This document shows, piece after piece, positions 1 through 12,137 of a stretch of DNA of 64,000 bases (within the stretch, counting starts at the first letter, position 1; each line of letters starts with the position of its first letter). The DNA is taken from the NCBI GenBank assembly GCA_933228675.1, contig OW121741.1, positions 80,775,304-80,839,303 of the forward strand. Reading direction: 5' to 3'. The notes beneath the pieces are model-generated. The model was given only the letters and a program-made list of their open reading frames with translations, searched no databases and had not been told where the DNA came from. A program made the position numbers and the translations under genes. Origin of the DNA: Stomorhina lunata (lineage: Eukaryota > Arthropoda > Insecta > Diptera > Rhiniidae).

Positions 1-235
1 CATAGAAAAAAGTCCCTATGGAAGGTGTTGTTCAAATGGTAACTGTAAATATTAGAGCAGATGATCGAAGTGTTTTAACAAAAAAAAAAAAAAAACGATC
101 TAATTAGCCTAGTAGAGTACATCCCATCAGACAAGAGCACTATTGGTATAGACCTGACAACCATCTCGAAAAGACTGTCTTAAGCTCTTCGCTAAAATGT
201 AATCTTTTTGTGGATGAAATCATGGCAAAAAAATT

Positions 236-1309
236 GTAAGGTATAACCGTTCTCTCTTACAAAAAAAATTTTTAAAGTAAATGCGAAATATTTGAAATTT
301 GTTTTTTGTAAACAATTATAAAAGTCGTTGCCACATGTGAGAAATGGGAATATTATTATCAGGAAATTTTGAACGTATAATGTGTAATGTGTTGTAAACA
401 TTTCGTTAAAACTTATTTTATAAAGTTTAGCGGATCCTGCACAAGGAAAAAAAGACTTGAGACAATTCAATTTTGTCATAATATATTTAAAGTATTTTTG
501 TGTAACATATTTTTTTTATAATTTATGTTACAGTTTCTTCAGCTTCTTTTTGGAATTGAAAATTTTATTTGCACCAAAATTTTATTTAAAAAAACTTATC
601 TTCAAATATGTTCTTATGGATAGATTTTGGTGTAATCTTTTATAGTATAAGAATTATGGGCTTTTTAAATTTCAAAAATTATACGGCATAACTTTAGAAG
701 TTTATATCCGATATAAACTGGTATATCAAACAAAAGCTACTGAAAGTATCATTCAAATGATATACATTCTTCCGATTTATAAAGATTAAGAGCGCATATA
801 CTCAAAACTTATTTTTACAACCGACTTTGTTTATAAAAATGAGCATATCTTAAAATAATATAGACGTAAGTATGGTTTTATATATAATGAATTTTATACA
901 GGATATACTGGGCTTTTATATATCATAAACTACTTAGCTCTAGCATATGTAGCGTGTTAGTTATAACAGCGTAAAATTTTACTTTTATTGAGTTAGAGTT
1001 ATATAAATATACATTTTATATTATATATAAAATGTATATATATTTTTGTCTACACTACAACGGTAGTCGGTAGTCGTGTGGCTATGTCGACGCTTAAAAA
1101 AATGATTTCTATTTGAATGAATGTATTCTAATTTTAACAGGCTGTAGCCCGTAGCCTGCAGTCGTGATTGTGTTTATAGTATAATAGCAAACCGAAACTG
1201 GGATTTTTAAAAGTAGTATGGTAGCATAATTTGAGAAAAGAAAATAATAATTCGATCAAACGTCAGAAAGTTAATATGGCTGACAAAAGAGAGAACGGTT
1301 ATACCTTAC
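236..1309. repeat. 23-bp perfect inverted repeat about 1 kb apart
   Basis: Positions 236-258 and 1287-1309 are exact reverse complements over 23 bases, with core AAGGTATAACCGTTCTCTCT. The arms enclose about 1.03 kb of AT-rich DNA. This could be the ends of a small DNA transposon or MITE, but I see no clear target-site duplication and no transposase, so the nature of the element is open. Confidence 0.5.
1050..1190 (+). repeat. dispersed repeat, inverted copy at 7490-7625
   Basis: This stretch contains CTGTAGCCCGTAGCC and TAGTCGTGTGGCTATG-like segments. The reverse complement of 7490-7625 matches it over about 130 bp at roughly 75-80 percent by eye, including GTAGCCCGTAGCC, GATTGTGTTT and the GTCGACGCT/GCCGACGCT segment. 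It is a dispersed element of unknown class with no coding capacity. Confidence 0.5.
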
Positions 1310-1792
1310 TAATTTCTTTTATCATGGATGAAATTATGAATTAAAGAACAATTTACTTTAACATAAAATTTTAGAAATATTTTCTTTTAAAATACTAAAA
1401 GTTAAAATTCGTTTACTTCCTTTCCCAGTAACAATTGTCACATGGGAACTGCTACTTCACCAGTTGGTCAAATTTTTTGTTTTAGTCGTTTTAAAAGTAA
1501 AAACTAGTAAAACTATAAAAACAATTTACAACAAAAACCAAAACTAAATATTAAAGTAAAATGTATATTTCATAGCCAAATGCTGTAACATTTTTAAATG
1601 CAACAAAATTGTAAAAAAAAGTCTAGAAAAATAAAATAAAAACCCCCCAATGTGCCAGGGAAAACTATTTGTGTTAGAAAATGTGTAAGTGAGGTTCCAT
1701 AAATAAATGAAAAATTTCTACAAAAATAAAAAAAAAAACACATCCAAAGGCAAAGATGAATGAGCCAGGACAAAAATAATAATAAAACAAGA

Positions 1793-3462
1793 AAGAGTGT
1801 TATATTCGGCTGTGCCGAATCTTATATACCCACCATCAAGTTGTGTTAAACTTAGAAACAAGGGTGCAGCTAATTCAAAATCTGCACCAAAACTGGAAAA
1901 ATCGCTAAGCTATTTGGTATTGTTGGTAAAACCTTTGGACTAAATTAGGTTTCCGTTGCTTTATAGTTCAACATTCAAAAATATTTTAGTGGTTTCCCCA
2001 GTATTTACTTTGATCAAAATTCGGTCTCATAACCAGGTATAGTTTTACATTAATAAGTTGTTAAATACTTTTCGTTGTGATTAATATGTAGTTAGGCTAA
2101 ACACGTTAATAGTAATACGACAGGTCCATATATTTCGTTATGAGTTCCTAATGCATTCATCATATATAAAGTCTGGGCTGAACATTGATTGATGCCTATA
2201 TAATTTCATAGGTGCAATCTTAATATAATGAATGTACCTCCAAATCTTTTTGATTATAGATATAAAAAGGGGATGTTATATATATAAGAATTATAGCCAA
2301 ATGTTGACCGATTATAACAAAATTTTACACACTGGCTGGTATATATAGAGAGCTTATTCTTGCAAAATTTAGTGACCATAGCTATCATAGTTTCTAATTT
2401 AATAGCTTTTAACTGGCCTTTGCTAACATTTTTGGTTTCCGTGAGTGTTTTTCACATGAAAGCTAAAGTCAAATATGGACTGATTCCTATAAAATTTGAT
2501 AAACTGATCAAAAATTGCATAAAACTTCCCTATTTTAAATTTAATCGTCATAGCTATTACAATTGTATTCAATTTATCAGCATTAATGTGTTTCCCGGGG
2601 TGGTTTTATATGGGAGCTCTAACTAAATTTGAACCGATTTTGTCCATTTTCAACACACATCTTTTTCAAGATATCCAAAATACTTTTGGAAAATTTTGTC
2701 CCTCTAGCTCTTTTCGTTAAGGCGCTATCGTGCTTTTATCTGACGGACAGACGGACATAAACAACCTTTTCTTTATGTATTTTTGTGTTTCCATAAGTTT
2801 TTTATATGGGAGCTATGGTCAAATGGTGACCGATTGTGACGAAATTTTGCACACTGGCTGGCATTGACATAAGACTTCCTTGTGCTTAATTTAGTCTTAC
2901 TAGCTCTTATGGTTAAGGAGCTATCACGATTTTATCTGACGGACAGACGGACATAAATCCCCTTTTCTTTTTGAATTTTTGTGTTTTCGTAAGTTTTTTA
3001 TATGGGAGCTAGGTCAAATAGTGACCGATTGTGACAAAATTTTGCACACTGGCTGGCATTGATATAAGACTTTCTTGTGCCAAATTTAGTGGTTATATCT
3101 GTTATACTTTTAGATTTATTGGCATTTAAGTGTATTTTGGGTGAAATTTAGCCTGTTTTCGTAAGTTTTTTGTATGGGAGCTATGGCTAAATGTGAACCG
3201 ATTTCGATGAAATTTTATATGCTGCCTAGTGCTTATCTAAAACTTCTAGATACCAAATTTTGTCATCATAACTGTCATAATTTGTCATTTATTAGCAAAT
3301 AAGCGATTAGCCTAGACGAGGTTATACGGGAGCTATGGCCAAATGCTAACCGATTTTGCCCAATTTCAATACCAAAATTTTCTCAGTGATGAAGAATGTT
3401 TGTACTAAGTTTCATTGAGCTAGCTCCTTTCGTTTAGGCGTTATCGTGATTTCAACAGACAG

Positions 3463-3493
<31 letters not shown>

Positions 3494-3629
3494 GACATCG
3501 CTCAATCGTCTTAGAATTTCATAAGGATTCAGAATATATATCGTTTTTGATTTTTGGGCCAATATTAAGGAAATTACAAACGGAATGACAATCTCAATAT
3601 ACCCCCCATTCTTTTTGATGGTGGGTATA
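1793..3629 (-). mobile_element. helentron-like non-autonomous repeat element
   Basis: The left end carries a stem-loop (TTCGGC at 1805-1810, GCCGAA at 1814-1819). It is followed by TATACCCACCATCAA at 1825-1839, whose exact reverse complement lies at 3615-3629. Between them are about four diverged modules, each with a 'tatgggagct' segment followed by a 'tgaccgattgtgac' segment, and several carry 'cggacagacggacata'. A (GACA)n tract lies near 3455-3495. No ORF looks real. The terminal hairpin plus short inverted ends resembles helentron/DINE-type elements of flies. The orientation (hairpin at the 3' end, so minus strand) and the class are inferred. Confidence 0.5.
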
Positions 3630-4620
3630 AAAAAACATATGAACTTTGTAAAACCCCCAAAGTCCTTTGAGAATAGAGACGAAGGAGAAGAGGGTAAATG
3701 GTTTAGAGTGGACAGGGGCTAAAATGGTTAGAAGTAGCAAAAAAAAGAAAAGTTATTTGTAGTAAATGTTGGTGATGTTATTTTGTATGTTTTACAACAA
3801 TTAACTGTGTAAACAAATATTTTACATACATGTTCATTTATTTCATTTTCTTGTTTCTAAGGAGATTTTGTTTTATTGTTTTGCAAAAAAAAAAAAAACA
3901 AAAAATATGGGACAGGGGTGGGTTAAATAAAAGGCGACACTACAAATGGGAATAATTTTGTTTTAGATGTTTAGCAAAGTGATTGATGAACTAAAGAATA
4001 AATACCAAAAATTTTAAAAATTCTAGACATAGAATAAAATAAAAAGAAATAAAAATTGTAAGAATGTTTAATAAATTGGATATCGAAGAGATTGAAGGAC
4101 CAGAAGAGTAAAGGGACAGAAAAGGGGATAAAGGTCGAGTTAAGGAAATATTTTGGAAAAAGTTTTAGAGAAAATTAACAAAAAAATGTATACAAAATGG
4201 ATAGGGAAGTGAGAAGAAAATGTGTGAAAATTAAATTATTTAAAAGGATTACTTTAAATAAGAAAGTTTTCAAAAATTTTTCTAAAATATTTAAGCAATA
4301 GAAAATTTTTTTAAGGGAAAAGGCAAAAAGCAATAAATGAAAAAAAATGAAAAATAAATAAAATAATATGATAAATATAATAAAATATAATAAAATATAA
4401 TGAACAAATTTTTAAACTTAATTTAAAAAAAAGTTTTCTTTTTTTAAATAGCAAACTATCAAAAATTTACCTAAGGATAGAAAATTTTGAAAAAGAAATG
4501 TAAAATTTTAAAACATCGACAAAATTTTTAATTTAATAAATAGATAATCGTTAAATTTCCCCAAAATAGTAACTCATCAGAAATTTCGCTTAAATAGTTA
4601 GTGTTCAAAAATGTTCCTAA
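3630..4620. other. AT-rich sequence, no gene seen
   Basis: A-rich and T-rich low-complexity DNA without a coding signal. It ends at the A preceding the first Helitron-like copy. Confidence 0.6.
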
Positions 4621-6107
4621 TCTTATATTCTTAAACGAACAATAATTGGTACTTTTTCGATGTATAGGTCAAAGAAGAAGGGACTTTTGAAACCTTTGCC
4701 TCTAAGAGGGTAAAAATGGGTAAAAAGGGGAGAAAATCCAAAACGTTATATCTCCTAAAGTAATAGGTATAAGAACAAAGTTAAAATTACGTTTTTAACA
4801 GCTATGAAAATAAGCGGAGAGCTGTTTGGTACTTTTTTGAAACCATGTCCGATAGGGGGTAAAAAAAGGTGAAAATAGTTTTTTTGGTACTTTGTTTAAC
4901 CCACTCTTTTTTAACCAAAGAACTATGTACTGCAGTCAATAGATGTGAAAGAAATATTGAACACGTATTTGGTACTTTTTTGATTTTGTGGTCAAAAAGG
5001 GGAAAAAAGGTATAAACTAATAACTTAACATCTCAAAAAGTAATATGAATAGGAAAATTATGTTAACTGCGTTTTAATAAAATGTCCCGAATTCAATTGA
5101 TACCAAAGAAGTACCAATTATGCATATGGAACTTTTTGAAATTAGGGGATAAAAAGGGGAAAAATTAATAATGTAATAACTTTAAAACAAATGAATGTTT
5201 GTCTGTATGTATGTTCTTTATAGAATAGTAAACTGTGAATTTGATCATGTTATGCTCTTTAGCAAAGATAATGCGGATATGCCGGCGAAGGTTTTGAAGT
5301 TGGGAAGACTAATTTCCGTTAGGTGGCGCCACTGAAAATTACTTAAAATTAATTAAATCGTAAACTGTATATTTGATCATGTTATGATCTTTAACAAAGT
5401 TGTAGGCGAAGGTTTTTTAGTTGGTGTGAATAATGTCCGACAGATGGCGCTACTGAAAATTACTCAAAGTCAATTTTATCGTAAGCTGTACATTTAATCA
5501 TGGTAAAATCTTTAGCAAAGTTGTTGCACATAAGCCGACGAAGATTTCTTAATTGGTATGAAGAAATTTCGACAGGTGGCGCCACTGAAATTTACTCAAA
5601 GTCAATTTAATCGTAAGCTGTATATTTAATCATGTTATAATCTTTAGCAAAGTTGTTGCGGATAAGTCGACGAAGGTTTATTAATGGGAATGATTTAAGT
5701 CCAACAGGTGGCGCTACTGAAAATTACTCAAAATGAATTAAATCGTAAATTGTGCATTTGATCATGTTATAATCATTAGCAAAGTTGTTACGCATAAGCA
5801 GGCGAAGGTTTCTTAGTTGGTATGAACAACTTCAGGTGGCGCCACTGAAAACTACTTAAAATGAAATAAATCGTAAACTGTGCATTTTATCAGGCTATAA
5901 TTTTTATCAAAGTTGTTTCGCATGAGTCGACGGAGGTTTCTGTTGGTATGACCACTTTCCAAAACTTTTCAAAATGAGTAAATCTGTAAACTATGCAAAC
6001 TATGTGTTGATCGGACAAAATAAATAAAATAATTCAAAATTAACTGAATATTTGCACAAAATGCTTATCATAAAGCTCCGAGCAAGGCTCGGTCAACCAG
6101 GTACTAG
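4621..6107 (+). mobile_element. non-autonomous Helitron, copy 1
   Basis: It begins with TCTTATATTC directly after an A (4620). It ends with CTAG (6104-6107) directly before a T (6108), as expected for Helitron insertion between A and T. A 6-bp stem hairpin (CCGAGC 6078-6083, GCTCGG 6087-6092) lies 11 bases before the terminal CTAG, the usual Helitron 3' signal. There is no Rep/helicase ORF, so the copy depends on an element elsewhere. The same ends recur at 11002-12137 and 45665-48376. The body has a 'gggtaaaaa' rich part and then about six tandem 125-bp modules. Confidence 0.75.
5220..5960 (+). repeat. six ~125-bp modules inside Helitron copy 1
   Basis: Each module runs from 'gtaaactgt' through 'gatcatgttat', 'ctttagcaaagttgttgcg' and 'cgaaggttt' to 'ggtggcgccactgaaaatt'. 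Module starts lie near 5228, 5360, 5483, 5611, 5740 and 5872. The modules differ by a few bases and small gaps. Copy 2 has two modules and copy 3 about four. Confidence 0.7.
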
Positions 6108-6213
6108 TTAGTTAATCATTAACAAATTTCCTTAAACATTAAATTATTTCCCTTAAATATTACAAAAATTTTCTTAAAATAGAAAATCATTGAAAAATTA
6201 TTCTTAAATATTA

Positions 6214-7439
6214 TCGGGTGTTTTTTATTGAGGTATAGAACTTTAAGTTGGCATCACTTTTTTAACTGGCGGCCATTTTGTCAGCTGTCAAGTGATTAAT
6301 ATTTAGTTTGGTTTGCCATTTCATCATGAACAGGTTGACAAAAGAACAACGCTTGCAAATCGTCCAAATTTATTTCGAAAATAATGGTTCAGTTCGCGAA
6401 GTTTACCGCAAGCTCCGTCCATTTTATGGTCGACATAATCGTCCATCAGAGCAATTAATTCGGTTAACCATGGATCGTTTTCGCACTACGTTTACTCTAT
6501 GTGATAATACGCATCCGCAGCGACGTCGAACAGTGCGCACCGAAGAAACAATTGCCGCTGTAGAGCAAAGTGTTGAAGAGGACCCGAATGAATCGATTCG
6601 CCACCGTGCACAGCAATTGGAGCTTTGTCCATCAATTTTATGGAAGATTTTGCGCAAAGATCTTGGCTTGCGACCTTACAAGATCCAGCTTTTGCAAGAA
6701 TTAAAGCCGCGAGACCATGCAATGCGTCGTGATTTTGGTGTTTGGGCCGAAAATGAGATTGATCTCGATGCTGATTTTCATCGCAAAATGTTGTTCAGTG
6801 ATGAGGCTCATTTTTGGTTGAATGGCTACGTCAACAAGCAAAATTGCCGCATTTGGAGTGAAGAGAATCCACATGAGACCCTTGAGACGCCATTACATCC
6901 ACAAAAACTGACTGTTTGGTGTGCTCTATGGGCTGGTGGAGTCATTGGGCCATACTTCTTCCGAAATAATGCTGGAGAGTCAGTTACCATAAATGGAGAC
7001 CGGCATAGAGCCATGATAACCGACTATTTTGTTCCCCAATTGGATGGCATGAATGTGGATGAGTTGTGGTTCCAACAAGACGGCGCTACATGCCACACAG
7101 CGCACGTCACAATTGATTTATTGAAGGAAACATTCGATGAGCGCATAATTTCGCGGAATGGACCTGTCAACAAACCAGAAACGTTAGGGGACTTGGAAGC
7201 CAACATTCGTGGCGTTATTGCCAACATACGGCCCCATATGCTCGAAAAAGTAGTTGAAAATTGGACCTGTAGAATTGGCTTTATTCGAGCCAGCCGCGGC
7301 GGCCACATGCCCGAAATCATATTTAAACATTAATGGCATAAAATTATCCTTCCAATAAAGCCAAATTGATGGACATTAAAACGATTTTCTTGTGTTTTAT
7401 TTCAATTCGAAGTTCTATACCTCTAAAAAAAACACCCAT
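6214..7439 (+). mobile_element. Tc1/mariner transposon with deleted transposase
   Basis: The terminal inverted repeats are about 28 bp: 6216-6243 and 7410-7437 match at 26 of 28 positions, both starting GGGTGTTTTTT inward. TA dinucleotides flank the element at 6212-6213 and 7440-7441, as expected for Tc1/mariner insertion if two outer bases belong to the element. The 1.2-kb element contains one open transposase frame. Good preservation of both ends and of the frame points to fairly recent insertion. Confidence 0.85.
6326..7333 (+). CDS. Tc1/mariner transposase lacking the DDE/D third-acid segment
   Basis: The frame of 335 residues starts at the first ATG and has no internal stop. Residues 1-110 are the helix-turn-helix DNA-binding part. 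The catalytic domain shows the first acid in LFSDEAHFWLNG and the second in WFQQDGATCHTA, both hallmarks of Tc1/mariner transposases that cut and paste DNA at TA sites. After IISRNGPVN the sequence jumps straight to KPETLGDLEANIRGVI. The segment that normally follows, with the third catalytic acid and the 'DLTPLDYFLWG'-type motif, is absent. About 25 residues appear to be missing in frame. The C-terminus (RASRGGHMPEIIFKH) is normal for the family. The protein should bind ends but not catalyse transposition. The family is known from the motifs; the loss of activity is inference. Confidence 0.85.
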   Translation: MNRLTKEQRLQIVQIYFENNGSVREVYRKLRPFYGRHNRPSEQLIRLTMDRFRTTFTLCDNTHPQRRRTVRTEETIAAVEQSVEEDPNESIRHRAQQLELCPSILWKILRKDLGLRPYKIQLLQELKPRDHAMRRDFGVWAENEIDLDADFHRKMLFSDEAHFWLNGYVNKQNCRIWSEENPHETLETPLHPQKLTVWCALWAGGVIGPYFFRNNAGESVTINGDRHRAMITDYFVPQLDGMNVDELWFQQDGATCHTAHVTIDLLKETFDERIISRNGPVNKPETLGDLEANIRGVIANIRPHMLEKVVENWTCRIGFIRASRGGHMPEIIFKH

Positions 7440-7489
7440 TATTTATCAGTAAAAATCTAAAAGAAAATAATGTGATACACTAAAATGCT

Positions 7490-7625
7490 AGAAACACAAT
7501 CAAGGCTACGGGCTACAACCTATCAAAATTAGGTTACATGCATTCAAATGGGAATATATTTTTTAGCGTCGGCACAACTACACGACTACTGACCACTACA
7601 GCTACAACTGTAGTCAAGATTAAAC
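7490..7625 (-). repeat. dispersed repeat, inverted copy of 1050-1190
   Basis: The reverse complement shares GTAGCCCGTAGCC, TAGTCGTGTAG and GATTGTGTTT-like blocks with 1050-1190. The match ends about 50 bp after the mariner element. Confidence 0.5.
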
Positions 7626-8220
7626 TAATTTCTATTTTTATTGACGAAAATAACAAACTTTGTGCTGTCTAAAAAGGAAATATGTAATTTCTGTCAAAAT
7701 ATAAATCGTTATTTTGCCCATCTTATAAATGCGATATTGGCATCACTCATAAGCAGCTGTTTTTATTGTAGACATTTTGATTTAATTTTATTTTATTAAA
7801 TTTATTATTTTTTCTATCTGTTGGCTTTTGTTTTATTTTGGTAAGTTTATTATAACTTATTGTTTATTTGTTATTAATAAAAAATTTTCAGCCATTATTT
7901 TAAAAAACAAATAAAAAATTTTTATGGTCCAAACGTCAAAAATCGATATCAGCTGTTTTCAATGCAGCTGCCATCTTAAAAATAATTAAGTAGCTGACTA
8001 CAAGGCTACTGTTGCAGCCAACGACTTTTGTAGTCGGTTTTCATGCTGTCGCGATTTTGTTTTTGTTACAATAACAAAACACATGTAAATTTCACTCAAT
8101 CGTCAGCCGCTTGAGTTATATAAACCCCACATTAATCTTGGTTTATAATACCTGTTCGCGAATTTAACGAATTTCTTTACTAAAATCGTAAAATTTCGTA
8201 ATTTTGCTAATAAAAATAAA
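7626..8220. other. AT-rich spacer with scattered CAGCTG motifs
   Basis: No gene is seen. CAGCTG occurs several times, and 'gctactgttgcagccaacgac' resembles the preceding dispersed repeat. It may be another degraded repeat. Confidence 0.4.
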
Positions 8221-8223
8221 AAA

Positions 8224-8700
8224 AATTCAAATTTTAATCTTGACCCCGGGAAGGAAAGGGTTAAGCATACAATCTCCATATTATAAGCAATAATATTTAT
8301 TAAAAGTCATATTCAAATCGAACACTAGTAAAATTTACTAAGATTTTACCAAAATATTAACCAAAAAAATTAAATTTTCACAAAATTCGGCAAATTCAAA
8401 TCGCAGTTACGTCGAAGCTTTTCAATTTCATAATTTTGCCATTGAATATAAAAAAATAAAAAAATTTGTTTTCGACCCTGGTTAAGAAAGGGTTAAGCTT
8501 ATTTAATTTTGATAAAAGAAAATCAGCACACAATCTCCATAGTCTAGACAATAGCTTTTTGAAAGCTCTTACTAAGCTAGAACACCAGTATCTACAAATT
8601 TATCAAGCATTTCCTCAAATGATGACCAAAAAATTAAATTTTTGTGAAATTCGGCGAATTCAAATCGCAACTACGGCAAAGTTGTTTAAGATAACGACCT
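8224..8700 (+). repeat. tandem duplication of a ~240-bp unit
   Basis: Two adjacent diverged copies (about 8224-8465 and 8466-8700) share 'gggttaagc', 'caatctccata', 'accaaaaaattaaatttt', 'aaattcggc' and 'attcaaatcgca'. The open frame in the second copy is absent from the first, so it is not a gene. A similar 'gaccccggtaacgcgagggtta' stretch lies near 62121. Confidence 0.55.
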
Positions 8701-8859
8701 CAACTTCTTTGATTTATATGCTCCTATTTCCATTATTTGATAGACCGATAAAAGCATTTTTAAACTTTAATATTCATTAAACAAAATTTTAAATAATTTA
8801 AAAAAGGAGTTTTGAAACCGACTTGAAATAAATCTTCCACTTCCAGTGGTTAAAACACA

Positions 8860-9042
8860 ATGAAAAACACATGAAAGCACAAGCAAGCATGCATTTCATG
8901 AGCACGTGTGTGTGCCTTAGCTTTCTCTGATTGGATAATTGTCTCTATAAGTTGTTTCCGTATAAGAATAAAAGCGTTATAATCTCTTTTTTATGGGACT
9001 TATCAAAGGTACCATACGGCAAATCAATGTATTGAAGTGCAA
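8860..9042 (+). repeat. dispersed repeat, direct copy at 40945-41117
   Basis: The shared blocks include ATGAGCACG, GCCTTAGCTTTCT, ATTGGATAAT, GTTGTTTCCG, TTTTTTATGGGACTT and AATCAATGTAT, in the same order and spacing. There is no coding signal. The element class is unknown. Confidence 0.6.
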
Positions 9043-10317
9043 CATTTTTATATTATAGAGCCTTATGTTAGACCATCAATATTAGGAGGAGTATTCCTAA
9101 TTCTAGGCAGATTTAAAACCACGCATTACAATACAAACTAAATACGAATTATAGTGTCTAAGAAAAATACCAAAGTAAAACAAAGATAATGTTCTAAAGA
9201 GAATTAAACAAACAACCTTTTTCTGTTTCATCTTTTTTGTACTTTCCGGAAATTTTTTGGTATATTTTTTTTAATTTTAAACGATTTATGGCGTTGCCAA
9301 TTAACTTTAATTGACTTACTACATTTTAATATCATCTTCAGTCAGTTTATATGTATAATATTTCATGTTCCTAATAGTTATTACCCCCAAAGCATTCAAA
9401 GATATTAAACTTACATATCGTTACTTTAATATAGAAAGGCCTTAAGTCGTTTTTCATTCAAATCGTTTCTAAAAACTTTATCTAATATAATTTTGTAAAA
9501 ATTACTTAATTTAAAAAAAAATTGTTATAGCATTAAGTTCTTTAGAGAATTTAGTAAAAAAACTGCGTTTAGAAAATTTATATATCTTCAAAACTTAAGA
9601 TTTTATTTAGTTTTTTCCCCTCTCCTGTAATGTACGAAAAATATTAGTTAGGGCTTTTCTATATTAAAGTAACGATATGCAATCCTTTTCTATTTTGCTC
9701 AAAAACTTTTTCCTCAATCCCTTAGAAATTTAGAGTTTAGAAAATGTTAATATCCTTCAACTTCTTGCTTCCTTAATATTTAAACAAAATTCTAAAAACT
9801 TTCAAAGAAGAAAAACTGAAAAAAAAAACTAAATATGAAAATTCCCAAAGAGAAAATGATAATTTCCATCAAATATCAATTTACTGTTAACGTGCTCGAA
9901 GAACATTTTAGACAAGAAAAAGAAGAAGGACTTTTTTCTATAAGCGATGGAAATTGTTTTGTTCCATTTTTTTGTTTGTCAAATAAAAATGTCGTCGACA
10001 AAAACTTGAAATTATAGTATCAAAGGATTTGTACTTTTTGACAATATCAATGACGATGGCAGACTTTATACAAAAAAGTTTTTTTTTTTGAGAGAATATC
10101 AGGGTAATAGACGTATTATTTAGTTTAAATTAGGGGTGTTCATGTTAATAGTTAAGTCAATTACAAGAGATATGTTTATTTTTTGCTTGATAAGTTTGTA
10201 AAAGAACAGTTCAAATTTATTGCACTTTATTAACAATTCAATGTTTTCCAAAGCAATTTTTCAATTCATAATTTGCAAGTGGTGCAAATTTGCAAAATTT
10301 TGTAAATATTTGCCACT
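9043..10317. other. AT-rich sequence, no supported gene
   Basis: The only open frame of note (9835-10017, 60 codons, MKIPKEKMIISIKYQF...) has no family resemblance, no splice context and sits in A-rich DNA. I do not call it a gene. Confidence 0.5.
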
Positions 10318-11001
10318 TGTTATACCCTTCATCACCATAGGTGGAAAGTGTATTATAAGTTTGTGCTGATGTATGCAACGCATAGAAAAATTTGTCTTAG
10401 ACCCACCAATAGGCTTAGAATAACTTTCTGAGTCGATTTAGCGATGTCCGTCCGTCCGTCTGGCTGGATAGACGGCTGGACCCCCATGTAAACCTTGTAA
10501 TCAAACTGCAGGTCGCAATTCTAAAGATAATTTGATGAAATTTGGCACATATCATTTTTTTGATAATGGGACCATGGCTATTGAAATTCGTCAAAATCGG
10601 TCCATTATTTCTGGTACCTCCCAAAGGTCCCACTTCCTGGAATTGATAAATTGGCCACAAATATAAATATTTTTCATGAAATTTAAAACAAATACTGCTT
10701 ATGTAAACTAAAATCACTGTACCAAATTTCGTTGAAATCGGTCCACATTTGACCATAGCTCCCATACAAACTCTTCTTTAAAAACACACTAAATGAGACA
10801 AAAATCACTAAAACGCTCGTAAATCTAAAGATAATGAGAATTTTATGTTCATTTTTTGCATACATAATTTTTGTAACAAGTGTAATCAATTTGCTGGGGT
10901 CCACATTTGACCCTAGCTCTCATATAAGTCTAAATAAGGGAAACAGCTTAAATATATAAGTTTTGGTAAAATTTGTATAAGATGGCAAAATTTAGCAAAT
11001 A
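10318..11001. mobile_element. dispersed fly repeat fragment, minus modules
   Basis: The stretch starts with TTATACCCTTCATCACCA. It carries 'gtccgtccgtccgtctgg' (10448-10465) and then two modules with 'gaccatagctcccatacaaac', the reverse of the 'tatgggagctatggtcaaa' modules in 1793-3629. It is probably the body of a helentron-like repeat whose tail (12138-12216) was split off by Helitron copy 2. That join is an inference. Confidence 0.45.
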
Positions 11002-12137
11002 TCTTATATTCTTAAACGAGCAATAATTGTATATATATATATATATATATATAGAATGGCTATCTCGAAAACGGCTCTAACGATTTTGATAAAATTTGGA
11101 CAGTGGGTATCTTTTTTGATGTATAGGTCGAAGAAGAAGGGACTTTTGGAACTTTTACCTCTAAGAGGGTAAAAACGGGTAAAAAGGGGAAAAAATCGAA
11201 AACGCTATGTATCCTAAAGTAATAGGTATAGAAACAAAATTAAAATTACGTTTTAAACAGCTTTGAAAATAAGCGGACAGGTGTTTGGTACTTTTTTGAA
11301 ACTATGTCCGATAGGGGGTAAAAAAGGGTGAAAATAGTTTTTTTGGCACCTTTTTAACCCACTCTTATATTTTAAACTAAAGAATATAGAAAGAAACTTG
11401 GTACTGCAATCAATAGATGTAAAAAAACATGAAACACGTATTTGGTACTTTTTTGATTTTGGAGCCAAAATGGGTAAAAAAGGGATAAAATTATAACTTA
11501 ACATCACCAAAGTAATATGAATAGGAACATTATACATTATGTTAAATGCGTTTTAAAAAAATGTACCGAATTCAATTGGCACCAAAAAAGTACCAAATAT
11601 ACATATGGAACTTTTAGAAATTAGGGAATAAAAAGGGGGAAAAATTAGTATTATTTTAAACAAATGAATGTTTGTCTGTATGTATGTTCTTTATAGAATA
11701 GTAAACTGTGAATTTGATTGTGTTATGCTCTTTAGCGAAGATGTTGCGGATAAGCCGGCGAAGGTTTTAAAGTTGATAAGACTAATTTCCGACAGATGGC
11801 GCCACTGAAAATTACTGAAAATTAATTAAATCGTAAACTGTACATTTGATCAGACTATAATTTTTAGCAAAGTTGTTGCGCATGAGTCGACAGAGGTTTC
11901 TGTTGATATGAATAATTTCCAAAATTATTCAAAATGAGTTAAACTGTAAACTATACAAACTATGTGTTGGTCGGACAAAATAAATCAAATAATTCAAAAT
12001 TAACTGAATATTTCTACAATGTCTTTCCTCTAAATTTATTTTAGCACTTTATAATATAAAATATATAAAAACTTTAAAATTTTCCTCAAAATGCTTATCA
12101 TAAAGCTCCGAGCAAGGCTCGGCTTACCAGGTACTTT
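11002..12137 (+). mobile_element. non-autonomous Helitron, copy 2
   Basis: It has the same 5' end TCTTATATTC after an A (11001), and the same 3' hairpin CCGAGC/GCTCGG followed by 'accaggta'. The terminal tetranucleotide is CTTT instead of CTRR, a probable point-mutated end. A (TA)n tract lies at about 11031-11052. It has only two 125-bp modules (near 11701 and 11833) against six in copy 1, so it is about 350 bp shorter. There is no Rep/helicase ORF. Confidence 0.7.

Larger units (their letters stand above)
1..1792. other. AT-rich sequence without a recognisable gene
   Basis: The stretch is AT-rich, with homopolymer runs and short open frames of low-complexity composition (many Phe, Leu, Lys, Asn). 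None of them looks like a known family. It contains an inverted repeat (236-258 with 1287-1309) and a dispersed repeat (about 1050-1190), both listed separately. Confidence 0.6.

Noticed and set aside
8466..8780. 104-codon frame as a gene
   Set aside because: It lies in the second copy of a tandem duplication. The first copy has no equivalent open frame.
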